A stretch of 64,000 nt of DNA from JBCCTX01 sp964468435 (GCA_964468435.1 CAYXVE010000002.1:1-64000); one strand, 5' to 3'. Positions 26,212 to 36,266 are shown, numbered from the stretch's first letter. The notes: a model not told the origin generated them from the sequence alone. Numbers and translations: made by a program.

Positions 26212-27159
26212 ATGGAATTGCGGTTTATGCTGAACCCATGTATATTTGAATCAATAGATGAAAAGCAAAATATTTACAATCCAGAAACAAATCAAATTAC
26301 TTTGGAACATATACTGGCAGCAATCACATGGGATGTAGACCCTGAAATCTTTTACATAGAGTTTCTCAACCGCGGTATCCGCTGGTATGGACTGCTCTTT
26401 GCTACAGGGTTTTTTCTGGCATATCAGGTGTCTCAAAAGATGTTTAAGGTAGAAAAATTGTCCCAGGAATGGCTGGATCTGGCATTTCTATACATTTTTA
26501 TCGCCACATTGATCGGTGCAAGGCTCGGTCATGTTTTTTTCTATGAATGGGATTATTACAAGGATCATATTATTGAAATTCCCCAAATCTGGAAAGGCGG
26601 TCTGGCCAGTCATGGCGCAGCGATCGCTATTATCATAGCCCTGTGGTTGTTTTCGAGGAATGTGACTAAAAAGTCTATGCTTTGGATCATTGACAGGGCT
26701 ACCCTGGGAGTAGCAATGGCAGGGGCATTTATTCGCACTGGAAATCTGATGAATAGTGAGATCATAGGTAGATCTGCTGATGTACCCTGGGCATTTGTGT
26801 TTACCCGGGTAGATACCATACCCAGACACCCTACCCAGATCTACGAAGCCCTCGCTTATCTCGCTATATTTGGTATTCTGGCGTATTTGTTTTTCCGTAC
26901 CAATGCCCGCAATAGACTGGGACTGCTCAGCGGGGTATTTTTTATCGGAGTATTTGGCGCAAGGATTCTGATTGAATTTCTCAAGGAAAATCAGGTGCCC
27001 TTTGAAGATCAACTGGTGCTCAACATGGGACAATATCTCAGTATTCCACTTGTCCTTTTAGGGGTCGGTCTGCTCATTTTTTCCCTCAATAGACCACCAG
27101 TAGAACCTGATCAAGAAACACCCAGGCATGGCAAGAAAACGGGTAAATCTGGTAAATAA
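26212..27159 (+). CDS. lgt: Prolipoprotein diacylglyceryl transferase
   Basis: Membrane enzyme that moves diacylglycerol from phosphatidylglycerol to the lipobox Cys of prolipoproteins. Readable family parts are the IRWYGLLFATGF helix, GARLGHVFFYEWDYY, the GGLASHGA stretch (catalytic His region), the Lgt signature GNLMNSEIIGR and the RHPTQIYEAL motif. Start is uncertain. The frame opens at TTG 26170; ATG at 26212 and 26227 are in frame. A TTG at 26302 gives EHILAAITWDVDP right away, which is closest to the usual Lgt N-terminus. The 3' end overlaps the next lipoprotein gene by 32 bp, and the C-terminus is a basic, Lys-rich tail. Confidence 0.93.
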   Translation: MELRFMLNPCIFESIDEKQNIYNPETNQITLEHILAAITWDVDPEIFYIEFLNRGIRWYGLLFATGFFLAYQVSQKMFKVEKLSQEWLDLAFLYIFIATLIGARLGHVFFYEWDYYKDHIIEIPQIWKGGLASHGAAIAIIIALWLFSRNVTKKSMLWIIDRATLGVAMAGAFIRTGNLMNSEIIGRSADVPWAFVFTRVDTIPRHPTQIYEALAYLAIFGILAYLFFRTNARNRLGLLSGVFFIGVFGARILIEFLKENQVPFEDQLVLNMGQYLSIPLVLLGVGLLIFSLNRPPVEPDQETPRHGKKTGKSGK

Positions 27160-27658
27160 AGAGAAAGGGGGTCCCTGGTATCTGTGGCTGGCTATCCTCT
27201 GCTGTGCTTGTGGAAATCCCCCTGCAACAGACATACCGCCACCTCCTATGCAAGAACCTGTGTTTGTCAAAGAAGGTATTCTTCAAATATTTCGTGAAGA
27301 TACGAGCCAGGTACTCGCAAGCATCGACATAGAGATAGCAGAATCCCGGGCAGAGATGTCCCGAGGATTGATGTACCGGAAAAGGATGGCTGATACGCAG
27401 GGAATGTTGTTTGCATTTGACCAAGATGCTCCTCGTGCTTTTTGGATGCGAAACACTTACCTGTCTCTTGATATCCTGTATATCAACAGCGACAGGAAAA
27501 TCGTATCGATTTACAAACGTCTCGTACCACTCAGCGATCAATCTCTACCTTCAAAGCGCCCCGCTCAGTATGTGCTAGAAGTTGTAGCGGGGTTTTGTGA
27601 GAAGTATGGCGTAAAACCTGGTGACTCAATCAGATTTGAAAGACTGGATACAGCCTAA
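27128..27658 (+). CDS. DUF192 domain lipoprotein
   Basis: 176 residues. A short hydrophobic signal with Cys-rich lipobox (ILCCACG) predicts a lipoprotein. The DUF192 core covers about residues 45-170: IEIAESRAEMSRGLMYRKRM, GMLFAFDQ, the characteristic FWMRNTYLSLDILYI, and VLEVVAGFCEKYGVKPGD. The role of DUF192 is unknown. The start ATG lies inside the end of lgt in another frame, so the two are translated together, and this protein would itself be an Lgt substrate. Confidence 0.9.
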   Translation: MARKRVNLVNKEKGGPWYLWLAILCCACGNPPATDIPPPPMQEPVFVKEGILQIFREDTSQVLASIDIEIAESRAEMSRGLMYRKRMADTQGMLFAFDQDAPRAFWMRNTYLSLDILYINSDRKIVSIYKRLVPLSDQSLPSKRPAQYVLEVVAGFCEKYGVKPGDSIRFERLDTA

Positions 27659-27908
27659 AAATTTTCAAGATAAATAGGGATCCGGAAAAAAACTTTTTGT
27701 TCTTGAAAGTAATCTTAGATCAATCAGCCTGGCAAGCCCTCCTTATAGCTCGATAAAATTGGTTGCAGAGATACTTGAGACTGTTAGAGGATCTCTTATA
27801 ACCTTCCCTGAGATCATTCGTTTACAAAGCAATTATACGATTTTGAAAAAGCACATAGTACTTATAAATTGTGCGCAAAAGATTTAAACCCAAAGCAAAC
27901 GATATTAC

Positions 27909-29540
27909 ATGCATAACGCAATTGCTAACGTACCAGGTCCTAGAAATGAGGAAGCTTTCAGCTATGCTCCTGGGTCTGTTGAAAGAGAGGAAGTTAAAAG
28001 GGTACTTGCGGAGCTCTATGCACAAGAGATACAGGTACCTATGTACATAGATGGGAAGGAAGTATATACCGACAACCGTGTGGCACTTACTCCCCCGCAT
28101 AATCATCAACATGTGATAGGTTACCATTCCCGTGGGAATGCTGTACATGTGCAGCAGGCTATAGATGCAGCCCTCAATGCCAGATACGCCTGGGAAAACA
28201 CTTCATGGGAACACCGTGCATCTGTATTCCTGAAAGCAGCAGACCTTATTGCGGGGCCATACCGTGCTCAGATGAACGCAGCAACCATGTTGGCTCAGTC
28301 CAAAAATATCCATCAGGCCGAAATAGATGCGGTGGTAGAACTCGTAGATTTTCTGCGTTTTAATGCACATTATATGCGACAGATCTATACAAATCAGCCC
28401 ATATCGCCTCCAGGCGTGTGGAATCGCATAGAATATCGTGCATTGGAAGGGTTCATTTTCTGCATTACGCCTTTCAATTTCACTGCCATAGCGGGTAATC
28501 TTCCTTCTGCGCCAGCCATGATGGGAAATGTATGTATATGGAAACCAGCAGATAGCCAGATTTATTCGGCCAATCTGATCATGAAGATCTTTTTGGAAGC
28601 CGGACTGCCTGAGGGTGTGATCAATTTGATCTACACAGATGGTCCTGAAGCCGGGGATGTTATCTTCAATCACCCAGAATTTGGAGGCTTACATTTTACA
28701 GGCTCAACAGCAGTTTTCAAGCAGTTATGGAAAATTATTGGAAACAATATAGATAAGTACCGCTCTTATCCCCGTATTGTGGGAGAGACAGGAGGTAAAG
28801 ATTATATTGTAGCACACGGGAGCAGCAATCCCGGACAGGTAGCAACAGCGATCTCTCGTGGAGCCTTTGAGTTTCAGGGGCAGAAATGTTCTGCTGCATC
28901 CAGGGCATATATCAGTGATACGATTTTCGATCAGGTGATGGATATGGTTAAGGCAGATCTCGCCTCTTTTAAAATGGGAGATCCTCAGGATTTTTCTAAC
29001 TTTATCAATGCGGTGATCGATGAGAGGGCTTTTGACAAGATCACAGGATATATAGAGGAGGTTAAAGCATCTGATGATACTGAGGTTATCATAGGGGGAA
29101 ATTATGATAAATCTACAGGCTACTTTGTAGAGCCTACCGTAGTATTGACTAGCAATCCTAAATCTCTGACCATGGAAGAAGAGATATTTGGCCCCGTTAT
29201 TACGATCTATAAATTTGATAATAGTGATTTTGACCAAGTGCTAACCCTAGTAGATGAGACCAGCCCCTATGCATTGACAGGAGCAATATTTGCCAAAGAC
29301 CGCTATGTGATTGCCCACGCTATGCAACAGCTAAGGCATACTGCTGGGAATTTTTATATCAATGATAAGCCGACAGGCTCTATCGTGGGGCAGCAGCCAT
29401 TTGGAGGAGCCAGAGGATCGGGGACAAACGACAAGGCGGGGAGTTATATGAACTTAATGCGCTGGGTATCAGCTAGAACCATCAAAGAAACCTTTGCTGC
29501 TCCTACTGATTATCGCTACCCTTTTCTGCAAGACAGATGA
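27909..29540 (+). CDS. pruA: L-glutamate gamma-semialdehyde dehydrogenase (1-pyrroline-5-carboxylate dehydrogenase)
   Basis: 543 residues, the normal length for the stand-alone PruA/RocA enzyme. Aldehyde dehydrogenase motifs are FCITPFNFTAIAGNLP (cofactor region), FTGSTAVF, the catalytic Glu in GETGGKD and the nucleophilic Cys in FQGQKCSAASR. The C-terminal QQPFGGARGSGTNDKAG stretch is specific to P5C dehydrogenases. It oxidises glutamate semialdehyde to glutamate in proline catabolism, with NAD+. The proline dehydrogenase partner is not in the window. Start ATG at 27909 after a 250-bp leader region. Confidence 0.96.
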   Translation: MHNAIANVPGPRNEEAFSYAPGSVEREEVKRVLAELYAQEIQVPMYIDGKEVYTDNRVALTPPHNHQHVIGYHSRGNAVHVQQAIDAALNARYAWENTSWEHRASVFLKAADLIAGPYRAQMNAATMLAQSKNIHQAEIDAVVELVDFLRFNAHYMRQIYTNQPISPPGVWNRIEYRALEGFIFCITPFNFTAIAGNLPSAPAMMGNVCIWKPADSQIYSANLIMKIFLEAGLPEGVINLIYTDGPEAGDVIFNHPEFGGLHFTGSTAVFKQLWKIIGNNIDKYRSYPRIVGETGGKDYIVAHGSSNPGQVATAISRGAFEFQGQKCSAASRAYISDTIFDQVMDMVKADLASFKMGDPQDFSNFINAVIDERAFDKITGYIEEVKASDDTEVIIGGNYDKSTGYFVEPTVVLTSNPKSLTMEEEIFGPVITIYKFDNSDFDQVLTLVDETSPYALTGAIFAKDRYVIAHAMQQLRHTAGNFYINDKPTGSIVGQQPFGGARGSGTNDKAGSYMNLMRWVSARTIKETFAAPTDYRYPFLQDR

Positions 29541-29623
29541 TGAAGGAATATCTTCCGTTCGATAAAAAACGATTCGGTAGATTGGTAGGATTTGATTAAT
29601 TTTTCACTAGATTTACAGATGAC

Positions 29624-31033
29624 ATGCAAGATCCATTTGGGCATAGCGAATACGAAGAACATCACGCAAGGAGTAGCGCCAGAGCGTTCGAAAAAATGTT
29701 GCGGGAACAATCCTTCTACTTTATGGATTTGGGAACGATTGACGATATTTTTAACTATTATGTTGGGAATCGTCAATGGAAAAAAGCTCATACACTTCTA
29801 GAATTTGCCTTGAAAAGTCACCCCTCAAGCTCAGAACTTTATTACAAACAGTCAAAGCTATATTTCGATGCCGATAAATATCAACTCTCTTTACAGGAGA
29901 TAGACAAAGCGCTACAATTCAGTCCCATGAATTCAGAGTATCTCTTTTTTAAGGCAGATATACTCACACAAATCGAGGATTATCAGGAGGCACTAGAAGT
30001 CTTGAAAAGACTTCAGGGAATCCATCACCATCCTGAAGAGGTACTGATACAGATGGGAAACATTGCACAAGCATGCGGGAAAAATGAGGTTTGCGAGTCT
30101 TATTATCGTGAAGCCCTGGAAGTAGCGCCTGACTTTGAGGAAGCTCTTTACGAATTGGTTTTTTTCCTAGAATCTCAGGCACGTCATCAGGAAGGCATCA
30201 AATTATATGAAGAATACCTGGACCGGTACCCATATTCACATAATGTGTGGTATAATATGGGTATGCTGTATCGTTCACTGGACAATGCTTATAAATCGAT
30301 AGAAGCCTTTGACTTTGCCATCGTCATCAAGGATGATTTTCTGTCTGCTTATTTCAATAAGGGTCTCCTCTTTTCAGAGCAGGATCGCTATGAAGATGCA
30401 CTTCGCACCTTCCTCGAAGCCAATGCTATCGATCCCACAGATGTACCAATTCTCTATCATATCGCTGAATGCTATGAGAACCTCAACATGTACCGCGATG
30501 CAGTAAGATATTACAAGCTGGCAACCCGGGAAGATGACTCATTTGTCGATGCCTGGATGGGACTGGGATTTTGTATGGAGCGTTGTGAAAAATACCTGGA
30601 AGCCGTACACTTCTATCGCAAGGCCTACAACCTTGATCAGGAAAACACCGAAATATGTCTGGCTATTGCCGTTTGTGAATATAAACTGGGTAACAAACTG
30701 GGCTCCTATCAATTTCTTGAAAAGGCCATTCAACTAGACCCTCATGATTCACAGATCTGGCAGGACTGGGCTGAGCTATTGTTCGAATATGGTAGTGTTC
30801 AGGGAGCTGTAACATACTTAGAAGAAGGGATCAAGATTAATCCGGATAACTATTCACTGTATTACCAGTGTGCAGCTTACCTGCTCAGCGCAGGCCATGA
30901 ACAGCAAGGTATGACCTACCTGGAAAATGCCTTGCTGATCGATTATCCCAACCATTACACATTGTTTCACCACGTTCCCGAGCTGAAGAAGGATTCATTA
31001 GTATTGGAAATTATTGAGCAGTACGGGGAGTAG
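29624..31033 (+). CDS. Tetratricopeptide repeat protein
   Basis: 469 residues, soluble, no signal peptide. At least ten TPR-like 34-residue units run from about residue 55 to the end. Examples are AHTLLEFALKSHPSSSELYYKQSKLYF, SYYREALEVAPDFEEALYEL and SIEAFDFAIVIKDDFLSAYFNKGLLF, each with the W/L-G-Y-A-F-A-P spacing. Such proteins are scaffolds; the partner is unknown. Similar TPR proteins of this size are common in Bacteroidota. It follows pruA by 83 bp and may share its transcript. Confidence 0.88.
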   Translation: MQDPFGHSEYEEHHARSSARAFEKMLREQSFYFMDLGTIDDIFNYYVGNRQWKKAHTLLEFALKSHPSSSELYYKQSKLYFDADKYQLSLQEIDKALQFSPMNSEYLFFKADILTQIEDYQEALEVLKRLQGIHHHPEEVLIQMGNIAQACGKNEVCESYYREALEVAPDFEEALYELVFFLESQARHQEGIKLYEEYLDRYPYSHNVWYNMGMLYRSLDNAYKSIEAFDFAIVIKDDFLSAYFNKGLLFSEQDRYEDALRTFLEANAIDPTDVPILYHIAECYENLNMYRDAVRYYKLATREDDSFVDAWMGLGFCMERCEKYLEAVHFYRKAYNLDQENTEICLAIAVCEYKLGNKLGSYQFLEKAIQLDPHDSQIWQDWAELLFEYGSVQGAVTYLEEGIKINPDNYSLYYQCAAYLLSAGHEQQGMTYLENALLIDYPNHYTLFHHVPELKKDSLVLEIIEQYGE

Positions 31034-31131
31034 ACCCTCACATAACTGATCACTCAAGCAGTTTTTTCCATTTAGCTTCAGAATCTCCCTTTTATTCCTC
31101 TGCTGTTCTTCAGGATATAAAAGTGTCATGA

Positions 31132-31836
31132 TCTGCCTCAAAGCAGACAAAATACATCGGAGCTATACATCTAACCAAGGGATATAAGCTGAAAAATATC
31201 AGTGGCCGCAGCCAGTTGCTTCAAATCAATGGTCAATAGGTCAATCCTGCTACTCCACCCAATCTGACAACAGGTTGGAATATCATGGGCTATCTGCTGA
31301 GTACTTCTCAGGAGGTAGTAGCTTCACTGACATCGATCCAGGATCAGATCATTCTGGTCAAGGACATTAAAGGCAATATCTACTTCCCCGATGCCAGCAT
31401 CAATCAGATTGGAGAACTCAGACCTGGACAGGGATATCAGATCAAGCTCAGGGAAGATGTGCCTTTGACTTATACAACCCCTGCGGGTGTAAATATTCCA
31501 CAGCCCAGATCCGTAAAGCGTGCCTTTGCCGCAGAACCCAACTGGTCTGTTACATAGTCCGGGGACAATCACACCATCATCATTGAAGCGTCTATTGAGA
31601 ATAGTATTGCCGATACGACTTTTCAGCCTGGAGATTTCCTCGGGGTATTCTTTGAAGTGGAAGGGGAACTGGTATGTGGAAGTAAAATTCAGTGGACAGG
31701 AGAAAATGTTGCGATTGCTGCTTTTGGAGAAGATACAGAGACTTCTGAGAAAGATGGCTTTGACGTCGATGATGAGTTTATCTGGAAAGAGTGGCGCGCT
31801 GGTTACTTTTCTGAGGTCGAATTAGTTGCAGGATAA
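31132..31836 (+). pseudogene. Decayed C-terminal part of a repeat-type surface protein
   Basis: One reading frame runs from 31132 to the TAA at 31834-31836 and is interrupted by two TAG codons, at 31237-31239 and 31555-31557. All three pieces fit one protein: an N-terminal segment (KQTKYIGAIHLTKGYKLKN), then TTGWNIMGYLLSTSQEVV...LRPGQGYQIKL, then GDNHTIIIEAS...GDFLGVFFEVEGELVCG...QWTGENVAI. The 'GWN-I...PGQGYQIK' and 'NHTI-I...GD-IGVF' patterns are known from long secreted Bacteroidota proteins. No start codon, signal peptide or sorting domain is left. Confidence 0.75.
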
Positions 31837-31876
31837 TGGTATTGAGATGATAAGTCTGTACAGAAACTATTGAGAT

Positions 31877-31915
31877 AAAAAACTCCCAGACCTTACAAGG
31901 TGGGGAAGGTTTTTT
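31877..31915. terminator. Likely bidirectional terminator between the pseudogene and pheT
   Basis: A CTCCC...ACCT/AGGT...GGGG hairpin (31883-31909) is flanked by an A run on the left (31877-31882) and a T run on the right (31910-31915). It can therefore serve both strands. It lies about 20 bp after the minus-strand pheT stop. The stem has a bulge, so confidence is moderate. Confidence 0.55.
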
Positions 31916-31932
31916 ATAAATACCCCTATAAA

Positions 31933-34332
31933 CTACCCGCGCAATTCTGCATCAATCTCCTGTTTCAGCAATTGCATGACACGCTGGGTTACTTTATCCG
32001 CAGCCTGATCAGCCAGTGTCTTTTTGTCATCGCGAAGTTCGATGGAGATCAGATAGCTCTTTTTGCCTTCGGGAATACCCTCTCCCATATATACATCGTG
32101 TAGTTCTACGTTACGAATCAACTTAGGATTGGCTTGATAGACAACATCCTGTATGTGAGCGAAAGTATCGCTCTCCCGAATCAGTAGGCTAAGGTCTCTG
32201 CGTATGGCAGGAAATTGTGGGATATCCTGGAACGTGACCTCTGTATCAACATATAAACTCGTCAGCATGGGCCAGTTCACCTCCATATAATATACATCAT
32301 TGCGAAGATCGTATTTTTGAATCCAGTCAGCAATGACCTTCCCATAAGTGAGCAGCGTCTTGTCCTGCACGATGAGTTCGAGACCGAAGTCATAGTATTC
32401 ATGCTGCGTCTCGCGCAGCTCGCCGGTAAGATTGAACCATGCCTGAAGGCGCTCGACCTCGCGGGTCAGCGTAAACAGGCTGACCCGTTCGTCATTAGCC
32501 CGCCAGTGCGTGGGGTACTGCTTTCCGGTAACGGCCACCACCATCCATTCCTGTTCGTGATAACCCGAATCGTCCTGCCAGTATGTTTTCCCAAACTCAT
32601 AAAATTTCAAATCTTCATTCTGACGGTTTTGATTGTACTGGATGGTCTGTAATACTGGGGGGAGCATGGACTGCCGCATGATACCCAGATCTTCGCTCAG
32701 GGGATTGAGCATGTGAACTGCCTGATCGTCACCCAACTCCTCGTTAACGAGGGAGTTGTTCATGATCTCATAAAAGCCGTTGGCCGAGAGATGGTCTGCA
32801 TATCTTTGCTTCAACTGGAATATATCCTGATACTGACGGAAATCCAGCGACATGTTGACCCGCTCTGGAATCTCTACATTGTTGTAGCCATAGACACGAA
32901 GGATCTCCTCCATCACGTCCTGTGGACGTTGTACATCTACACGATATGGTGGCACCTTGAGGTAAAGCTTATCCCGGTCTCCGGGATCTTCTGTCACGTC
33001 GATATCTAGGGCTTTTAGGATCTCGACTTGCTTGGCTTTGGAGATTCGCTTGCCAAACAAGGTACGTGCACGACGCAGTGAGAATTCTATCTCAAAAGGG
33101 GGAAAGTCGCAAACTTGCAGGTCGTCCAGTTGGGAAGGTTCACCTCCTGCCAGATCCAAAACCAGCGTGGCAGCACGCAGAATAGCAGGGACATTCATAT
33201 GCGGGTCTGCTCCTCGCTCAAAGCGGTAAGCAGCATCTGTCTTCAATCCCATACGGGATGAGGTTTTTCTTACGGTTGTGGGATCAAAGTAGGCCGCTTC
33301 GAGCAGGATATTTTGGGTTGCCGATGTGATGCCAGAGCCCAGACCACCCATAATCCCACCGATTCCCAGCATGCCTTCAGCATCGCAGATCATCAGATCT
33401 TCTCCGGCGATAATGTGTCGCGCTATTTCATCCAGGGTGGTGAACGTGGTATCCTGTTGCATTGTTCTGGCAGTGATCTGCTGTCCCTTGAGTTTATCCG
33501 CATCATAGGCGTGTAAAGGCTGGCCCAGTTCCATCATCACATAATTGGTGATGTCTACAATATTGTTGATAGGTCGAAGACCTACGGCACTCAGGCGCTG
33601 TTTCATCCAGTCAGGACTGTCTTTGACGCTTACTCCTTCAATATGAATGGCTGCAAAGCGCATACATTTATCCTCATCCTGAATCGTTACTCGGATGGGA
33701 TTGGGTTTAGTAAGTTTGGAAGGGTCTATTTTGATCCTGGGTATATGTGCTTGTTTTCGCATGTAAGCCCCCAGATCTCTAGCAGCACCGTAGTGAGATC
33801 CCCCATCGATACGGTTGGGTGTCAGATCAATTTCGATGACATAGTCCTGCTCCAGATTCAGGGTGTCTCGAAAGGGCATACCCACATTCCACGTATCCTC
33901 CAGTACAATAATTCCATCATGATCGTCTCCCAATCCCAATTCATCCTCAGCACAAATCATGCCTATGGACAACTCCCCCCTAATCTTACTTTTTTTGATT
34001 TTGAAGGGTTCACCACCAGTAGGATGCAGGGTAGTACCTACTGTTGCAACGGGTACCTTTTGTCCCGCAGCCACATTAGGTGCACCACAAACGATATGGA
34101 GTGGTTCTGCTTCACCAACATCGACCTGACATACCCTAAGACGGTCAGCATTTGGGTGTTGCTCTGCTGTGAGTACATGACCGACAACGACACCTTCCAG
34201 ATTGCCCGGAATGCCTCCTACCTGTTCCATCCCCCCTACTTCTAGCCCGAGTCCCGTCAGTATTTCACACAATTTTTCAGGGGTATAATCAAAATCGATA
34301 AAATCCTTCAGCCAGTTGTACGATAGTTTCAT
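31933..34332 (-). CDS. pheT: Phenylalanine-tRNA ligase beta subunit
   Basis: About 799 residues from the ATG at 34332 (MKLSYNWLKDFIDF, the usual PheT start). The frame is open a little further to 34368. An N-terminal tRNA-binding (EMAP-like) domain has VVVGHVLTAEQHPNADRLRVCQV and IVCGAPNVAAGQ. B3/B4 editing-domain sequence follows (GLRPINNIVDITNYVM), then B5 and the catalytic-like core (GMLGIGGIMGG, RFERGADPH). The C-terminal anticodon-binding domain has FPAIRRDLSLLI. It charges tRNA-Phe as an alpha2-beta2 tetramer. pheS is not adjacent. Downstream hairpin terminator present. Confidence 0.97.
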   Translation of the reverse strand: MKLSYNWLKDFIDFDYTPEKLCEILTGLGLEVGGMEQVGGIPGNLEGVVVGHVLTAEQHPNADRLRVCQVDVGEAEPLHIVCGAPNVAAGQKVPVATVGTTLHPTGGEPFKIKKSKIRGELSIGMICAEDELGLGDDHDGIIVLEDTWNVGMPFRDTLNLEQDYVIEIDLTPNRIDGGSHYGAARDLGAYMRKQAHIPRIKIDPSKLTKPNPIRVTIQDEDKCMRFAAIHIEGVSVKDSPDWMKQRLSAVGLRPINNIVDITNYVMMELGQPLHAYDADKLKGQQITARTMQQDTTFTTLDEIARHIIAGEDLMICDAEGMLGIGGIMGGLGSGITSATQNILLEAAYFDPTTVRKTSSRMGLKTDAAYRFERGADPHMNVPAILRAATLVLDLAGGEPSQLDDLQVCDFPPFEIEFSLRRARTLFGKRISKAKQVEILKALDIDVTEDPGDRDKLYLKVPPYRVDVQRPQDVMEEILRVYGYNNVEIPERVNMSLDFRQYQDIFQLKQRYADHLSANGFYEIMNNSLVNEELGDDQAVHMLNPLSEDLGIMRQSMLPPVLQTIQYNQNRQNEDLKFYEFGKTYWQDDSGYHEQEWMVVAVTGKQYPTHWRANDERVSLFTLTREVERLQAWFNLTGELRETQHEYYDFGLELIVQDKTLLTYGKVIADWIQKYDLRNDVYYMEVNWPMLTSLYVDTEVTFQDIPQFPAIRRDLSLLIRESDTFAHIQDVVYQANPKLIRNVELHDVYMGEGIPEGKKSYLISIELRDDKKTLADQAADKVTQRVMQLLKQEIDAELRG

Positions 34333-34532
34333 TCTGAGATTATCAATTTGCGATAGATTTGACCACAAAGATAGAAAAACGAAGCATTTATGTGTGCTGC
34401 TGTCTGAGAAACTAGCATTCTTTACTTTAAACTTTCTTGGATGGGTTTAGGAAAGTTTATAGAATCGAGCTTTTATCATTCAATCCATTTTTTTTTTAAT
34501 TTAACCACCGCATCAAAAATTAATTCATATAT

Positions 34533-35270
34533 ATGCAAATCGTACCCGCTCTCAATATCCACAATGGAAAACCCTGTGTGTATATCGCAGGGAAAATAGA
34601 AGATATACAATACATTGACAAAGACCCTTATGATCTAATCCAGGAAATTGGCAATCATCACATCCAACGTATACATCTCACGGATGTAGATGCATATGTT
34701 CCAGATGGAAAGTCCAATACAGGACTGGTTGGTTCACTAGCTAATACCTGTGTGGTCGATCTGGAAGTTGGAGGGGGAATTAATAATATGGACTATATTA
34801 AGTCGCTTCAATATGCTGGAGTGGATTACTTTGTACTGGGTTCGGTGGTGTATGATCATTTTGATTTTCTGTACGAAATTGCCGTAGCAGATCATGTCAA
34901 GAATGAACGCATTCTCATATCTCTCGATGTTCTGGACGGGCAGTTATTCTTTCATGGCTGGACTCAGCCAGTAACGGGTGTTACACCCAAGGAATTGATG
35001 TGGAAATGTATGAATGCAGGCTTTCATAGGTTTATCGTAACAGATGTAGAGCGTGCATCCAAAGGTCCTAACTTTGATTTTTACCGGGAACTGATTGGTC
35101 AATTTAGTGGAGCAACGGTAGGCGCAGCAGGTAAGATCAATACATTTGAAGATATCGAAAAACTTGAGGAAATAGGTGTAAATGAGGTATTAGTTGGAAA
35201 CAGGATTTACAAAGAAGAAGGATTGTTGGAGGTAGTTTCCGAATTCAACAAAGCCAGAAGAAAGGACTGA
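34533..35270 (+). CDS. HisA-like (beta/alpha)8 barrel protein with altered catalytic residue
   Basis: 245 residues, HisA length. Family landmarks remain: PALNIHNGK at the start, RIHLTDVDAY, the phosphate loop LEVGGGINN, FVLGS, ISLDVLDG, FHGW and EVLVGNRIYKE. The general-base Asp of strand 1 (D8 in PALDxxxG) is Asn8 here. The strand-5 Asp is kept (D132). The TDxxRDGTxxGxN loop has become TDVERASKGPN, and the second phosphate motif ASGG is AAGK. No other his gene is near. Normal ProFAR isomerase activity is therefore doubtful; a related sugar-phosphate or regulatory role is possible. Confidence 0.75.
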   Translation: MQIVPALNIHNGKPCVYIAGKIEDIQYIDKDPYDLIQEIGNHHIQRIHLTDVDAYVPDGKSNTGLVGSLANTCVVDLEVGGGINNMDYIKSLQYAGVDYFVLGSVVYDHFDFLYEIAVADHVKNERILISLDVLDGQLFFHGWTQPVTGVTPKELMWKCMNAGFHRFIVTDVERASKGPNFDFYRELIGQFSGATVGAAGKINTFEDIEKLEEIGVNEVLVGNRIYKEEGLLEVVSEFNKARRKD

Positions 35271-35342
35271 GATACAAAGACGCTTAGCTGACATCATGGT
35301 ATACACCAGAGATATTAGCTTTGAATCACAACATATAAATCA

Positions 35343-36149
35343 ATGAAATCCTACTGGTACTTATCACTATTTCTACTGCTACTGGGATGTATTGCTCCTG
35401 ATAGTCAAAACCAGGATGCTGCTCATGGATTGATGGATGAAAAAACATTGGAACCCGCCAGAGATTATCCACTACTCCTTCAAAAGTTATTGGGGGCACA
35501 TGGAGGACTTTCTACCTGGAAGCAATACCAGAGCCTGGAGTTTGACCTGAATTCTGAACTGGGAGACAAATCTTCCAGCCAGCATTCAGTAGTAGATCTG
35601 AAAAACCGCTACGAGCGGATCAGATATGCAGAATATGAAATGGGCTATAATGGAGGTACCTATTGGTATCATGCGGATTCCATTCCGAAGGACCATCCCG
35701 ACCCCAAATTTTACATCAACCTGCAATTCTATTTTTTTGCATTGCCCTTCGTCATCGCTGATCCAGGTACCAATTATGAAGTACTGGAGCCTCGTACACT
35801 TGACGGGAAAACCTATGAGATACTCAAAGTGAGTTATCGTGAAGACATAGGGGTAGCTCCTAAGGATCAGTATGTGCTATATATTGATCCGGAAACCTAT
35901 CAACTACATCTTTTGCTATACTCCGTAACGTACTTTAACGCAGAAAATACTGAAAAATACAATGCACTCTTGTACGAAGCGTGGCAAACTGAGCAGGGAT
36001 TACTCATGCCTCTGCGTATGGCCAATTATGTGTGGGATCAGGAAAGCCAGGAACTAGGTGAACGTCAGGGACAAAAAGAGTTTTCCAACGTAGAGTTTTC
36101 CAAGGCTCCTCCCCCAAAATCGCTGTTTGATATGCCGGAAGGAGTATAA
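35343..36149 (+). CDS. Lipoprotein of the DUF6503-like (LolA-type fold) group
   Basis: 268 residues. The lipoprotein signal ends in LLLLGC at residue 16. The mature part starts with a helix (LLQKLLGAHGGLSTWKQYQSLEFDL) and continues as a long beta sheet, as in LolA/LolB-like lipid-carrier folds. The 'AHGG-x-x-x-W-x-x-x-x-L-x-F' opening and the YVLYIDPETYQLHLLLYSVTYF strand are seen in Bacteroidota lipoproteins labelled DUF6503. Function unknown. It lies 72 bp after the HisA-like gene. Confidence 0.6.
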   Translation: MKSYWYLSLFLLLLGCIAPDSQNQDAAHGLMDEKTLEPARDYPLLLQKLLGAHGGLSTWKQYQSLEFDLNSELGDKSSSQHSVVDLKNRYERIRYAEYEMGYNGGTYWYHADSIPKDHPDPKFYINLQFYFFALPFVIADPGTNYEVLEPRTLDGKTYEILKVSYREDIGVAPKDQYVLYIDPETYQLHLLLYSVTYFNAENTEKYNALLYEAWQTEQGLLMPLRMANYVWDQESQELGERQGQKEFSNVEFSKAPPPKSLFDMPEGV

Positions 36150-36266
36150 GTTTCAACTCGTAACCTGTTTTTCTTTTCTGGAGTTTTATATAGGTTTCTT
36201 TAGCGATACTTTGTAGTAATGGAATTTCAATACACCCCATTTATTCTACGAGCTACCAGCTACAAG

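Noticed and set aside
36004..36240. Minus-strand ORF overlapping the 3' end of the lipoprotein gene
   Set aside because: Antisense shadow of a well-supported gene with no recognisable domain.
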